Below are positions 1 to 6,175 of a stretch of DNA of 13,812 nucleotides, in pieces. Both the position numbers and the translations under genes were made by a program. How positions within the stretch are numbered: position 1 is the first letter of the stretch; every line of letters starts with the position of its first letter. Under the pieces are notes generated by a model that searched no databases, was not told the origin of the DNA, and saw only the letters and a list, made by a program, of their open reading frames with translations. This DNA is from an uncultured Eubacteriales bacterium (GTDB taxonomy: Bacteria; Bacillota; Clostridia; Peptostreptococcales; Anaerovoracaceae): NCBI GenBank assembly GCA_902797405.1, contig CADBSP010000014.1:1-13812 (forward strand). The letters run 5' to 3'.

Positions 1-83
1 CAAATACTGAAAGGATCTTGTATTAATATTATATTACCAGAATACAACATCCCACATTTTTGTGTCCAATTTTAGTTTACCAG

Positions 84-252
84 TTCAATGCCCATGGGCA
101 TCGGACTTTTTTGGGTCGATGCCCACGATTTTCAAAGATTCGAAGTCCTGATTTCGTGGGCAGAGTCTCTTTTTTTACCGATGCCCATGGGCATCGGTTA
201 TTTTTTGGTCGATGCCCACGATTTTCGGAATTTCTATAGCCTGTTTTCGTGG
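84..252. repeat. Two tandem copies of a 93-bp palindromic intergenic repeat
   Basis: Matching blocks recur at a constant 93-bp offset: CCCATGGGCATCGG at 91 and 184, GATGCCCACGATTTTC at 118 and 211, and CCTG.TTTCGTGG at 147 and 240. Each copy contains a palindrome centred on CCATGG; the right copy is a perfect 20-bp palindrome at 179-198. Each also has an inverted pair TGCCCACGA/TCGTGG. The block lies just beyond the uvrC stop. A short minus-strand open frame crosses it, but only because the unit lacks stops, so I do not call a gene. It resembles REP/BIME-type intergenic palindromes in architecture; family identity is unknown. Confidence 0.85.
179..207 (+). terminator. Possible plus-strand intrinsic terminator within the palindromic repeat
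   Basis: The perfect palindrome CCGATGCCCATGGGCATCGG can fold as an 8-bp stem with a CATG loop. It is followed on the plus strand by TTATTTTTT. On the minus strand the flanks are A-rich, so it would not terminate uvrC. It could end a plus-strand gene lying left of the window and convergent with uvrC. No such gene is visible in positions 1-83, so this is tentative. Confidence 0.4.
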
Positions 253-266
253 TTAGTCCTGAGGAA

Positions 267-2822
267 TCATTTATCAAAGAATTCCCTCACGGCCTTCGCG
301 GCACGTGCATCCATGCCGCTAACAGAGGAAAGCTCTGACTCTGTTGCAGCCTTGATTTTATCGACCGAGCCAAAGTGCGCCAGGAGCGCATTCCTTCTAA
401 CCGGCCCAATCCCGGGGATTTCATCTAGTACCGAGCTTATTGCCTTCTTGCCGTGAAGTCCTCTGTGATACTCAATCGCGAAGCGGTGCACCTCCTCCTG
501 AATCGTCCCCGCATACTTGAATAAGAGCGGTCTCTCCCTCAAATCCAGTTCACTTCCATCAGCAAAAACCACCGCTCGGGTTCTGTGGCTGTCGTCCTTT
601 GCTAGACCCACAACGGGGATATCGTATCCTGCCGTTGCCATAGCTTTTCGTGCGGAATTCACCTGGCCCAATCCACCGTCCATAAAGATTATGTCGGGAA
701 GTACAGCAAATGCAGGGTCGCCCTTTTGCGCTCTTAGGAGACGTCTCGTAATCATCTCCTCTAAGCTAGCGTAGTCATCGGGGCCCACGACCGTCTTTAT
801 CTTAAACCTGCGGTAGTCTTTTCTAACCTTTCGATTGCCTTGGAACACAACCATGGCGCCAACGGAATCAACACCGTTGGTGTTAGATATGTCGTAAGCC
901 TCCACACGGTAATCCATCTTTGTATTATTCTTTTTATGATCACTCGCATCGTGTCCAAGCGGCATAACATATTCTTTTTCTGTCACATTGTCATCTGTAC
1001 CTTCTGTTCTGCTTTCAGAAGTGTCCGCCGATACGCCACCTGATTCTTTTGCACATTTACTTTCAGCTCTGCTTTCAGAAAGGTATCCCGCCTGCTCCAA
1101 GAGGAATTCTATTTCCTCGCGAAGTGCCTTTTGTTTCTCATCATGTGACGCTTTTCGAGCGGAAATCGTTTTCCCAAGTTCATCCCTATCCTTCTGCGCC
1201 ATCAAAAGAAGCGCTCTGTTTTCCCCTCGTTTCGGGACAGAGATATGAACCTTGTGGCTTCGGTCTATTGCCAAGAAATCTTCCAGGAGTTCCACCTCAT
1301 CAGGGAGTTCTTCAACCAAGATATCATGAGGAACATCCGCCCACTTGGTGTAATACTGTTTGATAAATTCCGACACTAAAAGGCTTCCTGAATTTCCTTG
1401 CCCAAATTGCTCACCATTCTCAGCAAAAACGCTTTCGACTTCATCAGTCCTATCAGTTTCACCAGTTTTATCGACTCCATCAAAGTTCCCTACTTGTACT
1501 TCTTCACCTGTGAAATCAAATGTCTCACGTCCCACCAGTTTTCCATTTCTAACCTGGAATAGAACAACTGAAATCGGAGTTGATATGGCTAATAAATCGT
1601 TAGATGCACCTGATGAACCTGATGAATCTGTTGGATCTAATGCACCTGATGCACCTAATGAATCTAACGAACCTAATAATCCTGTTGAACCAGATACTGC
1701 ACTATGTGTTTTATCTGGAGCTGACTGCGTTGTCACATATACCGGGAGCACCACGTCCATATCTTTCCCCGAAACCATGGTTACCCTTTGTGCCTGAGAA
1801 AGAGCATCTGCAGCAAGCACCAAATCACGATACTTAGCTGCGTCTTCGAATCGCATTTCATTTGAAGCCTCTTCCATCGACAATTTTAGAGTCTTCACCA
1901 GTTCGTTGTTTCTGCCCGAAAGGAATCCCAATATATCCTCAATCTTCTTTCTATATTCATCATAAATATCGATCCCAGGGTAATTGGTGTTTTCCCGTAC
2001 AGTATTGTCATGTGCAGTATCAGCATGCGCATTAATATTGATTTCAGTATTGCTTATTACTTTACTAGCTTTATCTACATCATCTATATCTATATCTTTA
2101 TCTTTATCTTTATCTTTATCTTTATCTCTATCTCTATCTTTATCTCTATCTTTATCTATGTCTATATTCTTATCTCTGTCTATGCCTTTATCTATATCTA
2201 TATCTATGTCTTTAACATTAACTATATCGATATCTTTATTTCTGCTTACGTAATCTTTACTAAATTTGCTCGTTGCATTATCGCTGAGAAGGCACATCCC
2301 CTGGCACTGCCCGATATGATAGTTTAAGCAAGGTCTGTGGCCTTTGTTGAAAACGGTTGGTGCGCATCGCTTCAGCCTATATGTACTGTTTATAAGTTCC
2401 ACCATCTGGTTAACAGCGCCAACGTCACTAAATGGGCCAAAGTATTTGTTGCCATCATTTTTTAATTCCCTGGTTTTAATTACTCGCGGAAAAGGTTCTG
2501 ACGTTGAAACCATGATATAGGGATAGGTCTTATCATCTCTAAGGAGCACATTGTATTTTGGTTGATACTTCTTTATTAGATTGCATTCCAAAATAAATGC
2601 TTCCATTTCAGATGCGCATGTAATGTATTCAAATTCTGCAATCTGAGACGTAAGCGCTCTAAGCTTAGGCGTGGATTTACCATATGTCTGGAAATACTGA
2701 CGAACTCTGTTTCTAAGAGAGATCGCCTTTCCAACATAAATCACTTGGCCTAAACTGTCCTTATGCATATAAACTCCCGGAGTGTCCGGGAGTTTTTTTA
2801 GATTTTCTTTAATATCAAACAT
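267..2822 (-). CDS. uvrC: UvrABC excinuclease subunit C with four low-complexity insertions
   Basis: UvrC makes the dual incision around a UvrB-bound lesion in nucleotide excision repair. The 851-residue product has the family domains in order: an N-terminal GIY-YIG nuclease (about 10-95; PGVY at 15-18, YVG at 29-31, R39, E79), the four-cysteine Fe-S motif (C153, C165, C173, C177), a UvrB-binding UVR helix pair (about 308-336), the RNase H-like C-terminal nuclease (DIS at 644-646, DGG at 715-717) and tandem helix-hairpin-helix at about 797-850. Typical UvrC is about 600 residues. The excess lies in four inserts: about 195-280 (Lys/Asp/Ile/Arg repeats), 368-410 (Ser/Gly/Leu/Asp), 447-478 and 583-635 (Glu/Ser/Asp). 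All fall between or at the edges of domains and the frame is intact, so the enzyme is probably functional. The ribosome site is weak. The start is fixed by the need for the full GIY-YIG domain. It follows a tandem-repeat intergenic region. Confidence 0.97.
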   Translation of the reverse strand: MFDIKENLKKLPDTPGVYMHKDSLGQVIYVGKAISLRNRVRQYFQTYGKSTPKLRALTSQIAEFEYITCASEMEAFILECNLIKKYQPKYNVLLRDDKTYPYIMVSTSEPFPRVIKTRELKNDGNKYFGPFSDVGAVNQMVELINSTYRLKRCAPTVFNKGHRPCLNYHIGQCQGMCLLSDNATSKFSKDYVSRNKDIDIVNVKDIDIDIDKGIDRDKNIDIDKDRDKDRDRDKDKDKDKDKDIDIDDVDKASKVISNTEININAHADTAHDNTVRENTNYPGIDIYDEYRKKIEDILGFLSGRNNELVKTLKLSMEEASNEMRFEDAAKYRDLVLAADALSQAQRVTMVSGKDMDVVLPVYVTTQSAPDKTHSAVSGSTGLLGSLDSLGASGALDPTDSSGSSGASNDLLAISTPISVVLFQVRNGKLVGRETFDFTGEEVQVGNFDGVDKTGETDRTDEVESVFAENGEQFGQGNSGSLLVSEFIKQYYTKWADVPHDILVEELPDEVELLEDFLAIDRSHKVHISVPKRGENRALLLMAQKDRDELGKTISARKASHDEKQKALREEIEFLLEQAGYLSESRAESKCAKESGGVSADTSESRTEGTDDNVTEKEYVMPLGHDASDHKKNNTKMDYRVEAYDISNTNGVDSVGAMVVFQGNRKVRKDYRRFKIKTVVGPDDYASLEEMITRRLLRAQKGDPAFAVLPDIIFMDGGLGQVNSARKAMATAGYDIPVVGLAKDDSHRTRAVVFADGSELDLRERPLLFKYAGTIQEEVHRFAIEYHRGLHGKKAISSVLDEIPGIGPVRRNALLAHFGSVDKIKAATESELSSVSGMDARAAKAVREFFDK
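1603..1690. repeat. Degenerate 9-bp-type repeat tract in uvrC insert 2
   Basis: Plus-strand reading shows repeated GATGCACCT, GATGAACCT, GATGAATCT, AATGCACCT and similar units. They encode the Ser/Gly/Leu/Asp-rich spacer around residues 378-407 of UvrC. The units are imperfect and whole-codon sized, so they do not break the frame. Confidence 0.7.
2079..2213. repeat. Hexanucleotide microsatellite inside uvrC
   Basis: About 22 near-identical 6-bp units of the form GATAAA, GATAGA or GATATA (minus strand) encode alternating Asp with Lys, Arg or Ile at residues 204-248 of UvrC. The unit is two codons, so slippage would change protein length without shifting the frame. The longest uninterrupted run is the GATAAA block near 2096-2126. 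Confidence 0.95.
2771..2799 (+). terminator. Terminator-shaped hairpin antisense to uvrC codons 10-18
   Basis: AAACTCCCGGA (2771-2781) and TCCGGGAGTTT (2785-2795) form a perfect 11-bp stem with a 3-base loop. On the plus strand it runs straight into a T tract. No plus-strand gene ends here. It lies in sequence encoding the conserved LPDTPGVY start of the GIY-YIG domain. On the sense strand the same hairpin would form 27 nt after the A of the start codon, preceded by a run of A and lacking a good T tail. The shape is certain; its function is inferred. Confidence 0.5.
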
Positions 2823-2824
2823 AA

Positions 2825-3075
2825 TTATAATTGCTCTGCCTACAGCACCTTCAGTATAGCAACATTGCTTGCTGCATATGCAGTATAATTGCTCTGCCTA
2901 CAGCACCTTCAGTATAGCAACATTGCTTGCTGCATTTGCAGTACAATTCCTCTGCTTACATATCAAACTTCAGTATAGCAACTTTGCTCGCTGCATATGC
3001 AGTATAATTGCTCTGCTTACATATCAAACTTCAGTATAGCAACTTTGCTTGCTGCATATGCAGTATAATTCCTCT
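2825..3075. repeat. 58/61-bp tandem repeat, four full copies plus a partial fifth
   Basis: The motif AATT(G/C)CTCTGC recurs with its seventh-base anchor at 2833, 2891, 2949, 3010 and 3071, giving spacings of 58, 58, 61 and 61 bp. The two 61-bp copies carry TTACATATCAAACT where the first two carry CTACAGCACCT. Each unit contains CAGTATAGCAAC and ends in a palindrome CTGCATATGCAG (one copy mutated to CTGCATTTGCAG). On the minus strand, towards uvrC, each full unit presents TGCTATACT, which resembles an extended -10 promoter element. There is no open frame worth calling. Confidence 0.9.
2845..2861 (-). promoter_or_regulatory. Possible extended -10 promoter for uvrC inside the last repeat copy
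   Basis: The minus-strand sequence TGCTATACT (TATACT at 2858-2853) fits an extended -10 and would start a transcript about 25 nt before the uvrC ATG. No convincing -35 is present 17 bp upstream. The same motif recurs in the other repeat copies (TATACT at 2916-2911, 2977-2972 and 3038-3033), so several start points are possible. Confidence 0.3.
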
Positions 3076-3102
3076 TCTTACATCAACCTCAATACAAATG
3101 CT

Positions 3103-4779
3103 CTACTTATAGAACCTGCCTCGATAGCTTTCGAATTCTTCCTTCTCCTGCTTGATCTCCTGCTCGGCCATGGTTCTGACTTTGTTTCTATGTGCCCTTC
3201 TCTGCTTCCTCTTCACACGGCTCACGTTCATTGCCCTAAGTATCAAAAGAATGATAACCGCCAGAATAACAAAGCAAATTATCACTGTACCGCGGTTTGA
3301 AATCCCGATATATGAGAGGAACCAGCCCTCCTCAACATCGTGAGCAGCAACCAGCGGAACCTCATCTATTTTTTCATCAGCCAGATATACTTCGTAAGTA
3401 CCAACAGGATCTCCGGCCCTTACGGGAGCAGTGATGTCCTCATCAATTACAGCAACCAGCTGAATCAATTCCTTTGATGCCTGCTTGGGAAGATAGATAA
3501 AGGACTCACCGGCGGTCTTTGCTTCGGTTCTCGTAACCGCACCACGCTTAACCTTTACCGTAGAGACTATCTGATCTCTTTCCACCACCTTTAATCCCTC
3601 AACCATGGCGGTCGCATATTCAATCAGCTGATCGCAGTCGGATCCACGGCGATCCAATTCTCCGCCAAGGGCAACCACAATAAGCTCCAAATTTCCGTCA
3701 ACGTAATCCATGGCGATGGTGGCCTTTGTGTCATCCCAATATCCGGTCTTTCCAGCCAGATAGCCTGCCTTACCTTCCATCAAAAGCTCATTATGCCCTT
3801 CCATCTTATAGGCGTCACTCAAATTGGTCGCAGGCATTTCGTAATAGTTGGCTCCGGCAATCTTTCTCATAGTCTCGTTGGCAAAGGCCATCTTTGATAT
3901 CTCCAGAAAATCCTTCGCCGTAGTGTACTGCTGTGACACATCGTCTATTAGTCCGTTCGGATTTACGAAATGTGTATTCTTGCAACCCAGGTTCTTAACA
4001 GTATCGTTCATCAGCTGAACAAAGCTGTCAACGTCGCCTGATACAGTTTCAGCCAAGGCATAAGCAGCATCATTTCCGGAGAGAATCATAGTTCCATAGA
4101 GTAGCTGCTCCACGGTCACAACCTCGCCGGCCTTCAAATTCATGGTCGATCCATCCTCGTAAGCAGCAGCCTCTGAAACGGTGACCTTTTGATCTAAGGG
4201 GAGTTTTTGAATGGCAATGAAAGCGGTCAGAAGCTTGGTTATCGAATAAGGCGAGAATCTCTTATCTCCGTTTTTAGCAAAGATTAGCTCGCCGGTGTTC
4301 TTACAGTAAACCGCAGCACTCCCGGAGCTTAAGACAGGCTTTCTGATAGTCCCGTCCGGAGCAACGATAGGAAGAACCGCTTGCTTTTCTTTTTCCTTGT
4401 CCTCTTCAGACTCAGTACTTTCAGTCTCTTCTGAATACGTTTCCTCTTCCCATTCTCCGGCCCATTCTTCCTGCCATGCTTCTTCTTCCTGAATAGCCGC
4501 TTCCTCGCTGTAATCCTCAGCATACTCTCCGGAGTATTCGTCCTCACCGTCGATTACAATCCACTCGCCATCCTCATTGTAATAACCGTTTACCTCTTCC
4601 GTTTCCTCCGACCATTCGCTCTCCTCGGAGCTCTCCTCGTAGTATCCCTCCGAAGTTTCCTCTGAAGAATAATCTTCCGTTTCCTCGGCCACAACAAAAG
4701 CCGGACCTATGCTAAGGCCGGCTATCATTATTGTGATTAAAAGTGTAACAAAGATTTTTCCCCTAAAAGCTTTTCTCAT
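3103..4779 (-). CDS. D-alanyl-D-alanine carboxypeptidase (PBP5/DacF family) with long acidic stalk
   Basis: A serine-type DD-carboxypeptidase that removes the terminal D-Ala from peptidoglycan stem peptides outside the membrane. All three penicillin-binding motifs are present in a 558-residue product: SITK (S179, K182), SGN (234-236) and KTG (344-346). The N terminus is a signal peptide or anchor (basic start, hydrophobic to about residue 30). A roughly 100-residue stalk (31-132) rich in Glu, Ser, Tyr and Trp follows and carries strong negative charge. The catalytic domain is about 140-390 and a PBP5-type C-terminal domain about 395-480. Near the end there is a true membrane helix (about 498-516) followed by a basic cytoplasmic tail, instead of the amphipathic anchor of classical PBP5. 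Family members usually have about 380-440 residues, so the stalk accounts for the excess. It lies 97 bp downstream of serC, same strand, with a poor ribosome site (GGGATGGGG close to the ATG). I cannot separate dacA, dacB and dacF by eye. Confidence 0.95.
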   Translation of the reverse strand: MRKAFRGKIFVTLLITIMIAGLSIGPAFVVAEETEDYSSEETSEGYYEESSEESEWSEETEEVNGYYNEDGEWIVIDGEDEYSGEYAEDYSEEAAIQEEEAWQEEWAGEWEEETYSEETESTESEEDKEKEKQAVLPIVAPDGTIRKPVLSSGSAAVYCKNTGELIFAKNGDKRFSPYSITKLLTAFIAIQKLPLDQKVTVSEAAAYEDGSTMNLKAGEVVTVEQLLYGTMILSGNDAAYALAETVSGDVDSFVQLMNDTVKNLGCKNTHFVNPNGLIDDVSQQYTTAKDFLEISKMAFANETMRKIAGANYYEMPATNLSDAYKMEGHNELLMEGKAGYLAGKTGYWDDTKATIAMDYVDGNLELIVVALGGELDRRGSDCDQLIEYATAMVEGLKVVERDQIVSTVKVKRGAVTRTEAKTAGESFIYLPKQASKELIQLVAVIDEDITAPVRAGDPVGTYEVYLADEKIDEVPLVAAHDVEEGWFLSYIGISNRGTVIICFVILAVIILLILRAMNVSRVKRKQRRAHRNKVRTMAEQEIKQEKEEFESYRGRFYK

Positions 4780-4876
4780 ATCCCCATCCCATAACGCTTA
4801 TTCTATGGCTATTAATTTTAGATTCTCTTTAAGCCTTTTCAGAAGTTCTCATCAAAGGCTGTATCATTCGGCCAAA

Positions 4877-5992
4877 CTACTTATTCGCCTTCTTGAATCT
4901 TTCCATAAAGTCTATCAAAGCTTCCACGGCCTCTAATGGAACTGCATTGTAGGTGCTTGCGCGCATGCCACCGGCAGTCTTATGTCCCGCCAAATTTATC
5001 ATGCCTTCCGCTCTCGCCTCTGCAACAAACTTCTTATCCAGTTCGGCATCACCTGTAACGAAAGTAATGTTCATTAGAGATCTATCTTCTTTATTCACCA
5101 AAGGTTTATAGAAGTCGCCACCTTCTCCATCCAGGTAATCGTAGAGGAGATTCGCCTTCTTTACGTCGTATTCATGAACAGCCTTTACGCCACCTTCAGC
5201 CAGGAGATACTTAAACACTTCACCTGCAACATAGATGGAGAAGCAAGGAGGAGTATTATACATGGAACCCTTATCTGCATGAATCTTATAATCCAAATAA
5301 ATCGGCGTTCCCTCAGGTGCATGACCAATAAGGTCCTCGCGGATGATTACGATGGTTACACCGGCAGGCGCAACGTTCTTCTGTGCTCCAGCCCAGATTA
5401 GTCCAAACTTACTTACATCAATTTCTTCACTCAAAATCGAGCTGGACATATCTCCAACCAAAGGAATATCACCTGTGTCCGGAATATATGGGAACCTGGT
5501 TCCGTAAATTGTATTGTTCAAGCAAATGTAGACATAGTCTGCATCGCTTCTAAAATCTTCTCTGGTAGTCTTTGGCACATAGGTATAGGTCTTATCCGAG
5601 GAATCAGCAACGATTCTGATGTCACCAAATTTCTGTGCTTCCTCGGCAGCCTTCTTTGCCCACTGACCTGTAACGATATAGTCAGCTTTTTTTGAATTCC
5701 TCAAGAGGTTGATTGGCACCATAGAGAACTGCAGTGTTCCACCACCCTGAAGGAAAAGGACTTTATAGTTATCAGGAATGTTCATCAATTTTCTGAGGTT
5801 GGCCTCAGCATCATCTATAATCTGTTGATATTCTTTGGACCTATGGCTCATCTCCATTACAGATTCTCCGGTTCCATTGTAATTCGGAAGATCTGCTGCC
5901 ACCTTTTCAATTACCGGAAGAGGCAGCATGGAAGGACCTGCAGAAAAATTGAAAATTCTACCGTATTTTGCTGGATTGATTTCGTTAATCAT
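4877..5992 (-). CDS. serC: Phosphoserine aminotransferase
   Basis: SerC converts 3-phosphohydroxypyruvate to 3-phosphoserine using glutamate and PLP, the second step of serine synthesis; the family also works in pyridoxine synthesis in some bacteria. With the start at 5992 the product has 371 residues, close to the family's usual 360. Visible signatures are FNFSAGPSMLP near the N terminus, the GGGTLQF loop (83-89), the PLP lysine in AGAQKN (K205) and the C-terminal HKTAGGMRASTYNA block (337-350). An upstream in-frame ATG at 6016 exists, but GAGGAG at 5998-6003 is spaced 5 nt from the 5992 ATG, and the extra eight residues MISLRGDK are not typical of the family. It is divergent from serA, which supplies its substrate. 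Confidence 0.96.
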   Translation of the reverse strand: MINEINPAKYGRIFNFSAGPSMLPLPVIEKVAADLPNYNGTGESVMEMSHRSKEYQQIIDDAEANLRKLMNIPDNYKVLFLQGGGTLQFSMVPINLLRNSKKADYIVTGQWAKKAAEEAQKFGDIRIVADSSDKTYTYVPKTTREDFRSDADYVYICLNNTIYGTRFPYIPDTGDIPLVGDMSSSILSEEIDVSKFGLIWAGAQKNVAPAGVTIVIIREDLIGHAPEGTPIYLDYKIHADKGSMYNTPPCFSIYVAGEVFKYLLAEGGVKAVHEYDVKKANLLYDYLDGEGGDFYKPLVNKEDRSLMNITFVTGDAELDKKFVAEARAEGMINLAGHKTAGGMRASTYNAVPLEAVEALIDFMERFKKANK

Positions 5993-5997
5993 TTTGT

Positions 5998-6003
5998 CTC
6001 CTC
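5998..6003 (-). promoter_or_regulatory. Ribosome binding site that sets the serC start
   Basis: GAGGAG on the minus strand with a 5-nt spacer to the ATG at 5992. It lies inside the extra codons of the longer frame that begins at 6016, which favours the shorter protein. Just upstream, AGGG/CCCT around GATATC could form a small hairpin next to the site. Confidence 0.8.
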
Positions 6004-6093
6004 TCAGGGATATCACCCTTGATTTTTCAATGTATTTCAGTTGTATTTCATTGATTTACACGCATCCCCGGACTCCAAAGCCCATACACAGTT

Positions 6094-6122
6094 AGTATAA
6101 CTCTATGATTGTTGAAAGTAAA
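6094..6122 (-). promoter_or_regulatory. Predicted serC promoter
   Basis: Minus strand: TTTACT (6122-6117), a 17-bp spacer, then TATACT (6099-6094). The -35 matches consensus at 4 of 6 and the -10 at 5 of 6. The predicted leader to the serC ATG is about 95 nt. The -35 overlaps the serA -35 on the other strand. Confidence 0.55.
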
Positions 6123-6140
6123 GGGTTATAGTGCTATAAT
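6112..6140 (+). promoter_or_regulatory. Predicted serA promoter
   Basis: TTGAAA (6112-6117), a 17-bp spacer and a perfect TATAAT (6135-6140) preceded by TGC, an extended -10. This is the best promoter match in the window. Transcription should start near 6147, about 29 nt before the serA ATG. It overlaps the divergent serC promoter. Confidence 0.85.
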
Positions 6141-6175
6141 CGACCTTAGATTGAAACAAAGGAGACAAAAATACC

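Noticed and set aside
77..277. 66-codon minus-strand frame with a repeated Glu-Asn-Arg-Gly-His-Arg-Pro-Lys motif
   Set aside because: It is the 93-bp repeat read through in one frame. Its start overlaps the uvrC end, it has no ribosome site, and 93 is a multiple of three, so the motif repeats by construction.
1984..2327. Plus-strand open frames rich in Ser/Leu or Ile/Phe that look like membrane proteins
   Set aside because: They are antisense readings of the hexanucleotide tract in uvrC, whose own frame is clearly coding.
267..2822. uvrC interpreted as a pseudogene or as containing an intein
   Set aside because: The frame is continuous, all domain motifs are present, and the inserts are low-complexity without intein splice motifs.
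2825..3075. CRISPR-like array upstream of uvrC
   Set aside because: The whole 58/61-bp unit is repeated with no variable spacers, and no cas genes are present.
4788..4876. Terminator between serC and the carboxypeptidase
   Set aside because: AGCCTTT and AAAGGCT can pair with a 15-base loop, but no T tract follows on the minus strand, so readthrough is as likely.
5993..6016. Extended serC start at 6016
   Set aside because: It would place the GAGGAG ribosome site inside the coding sequence and add residues not typical of SerC.
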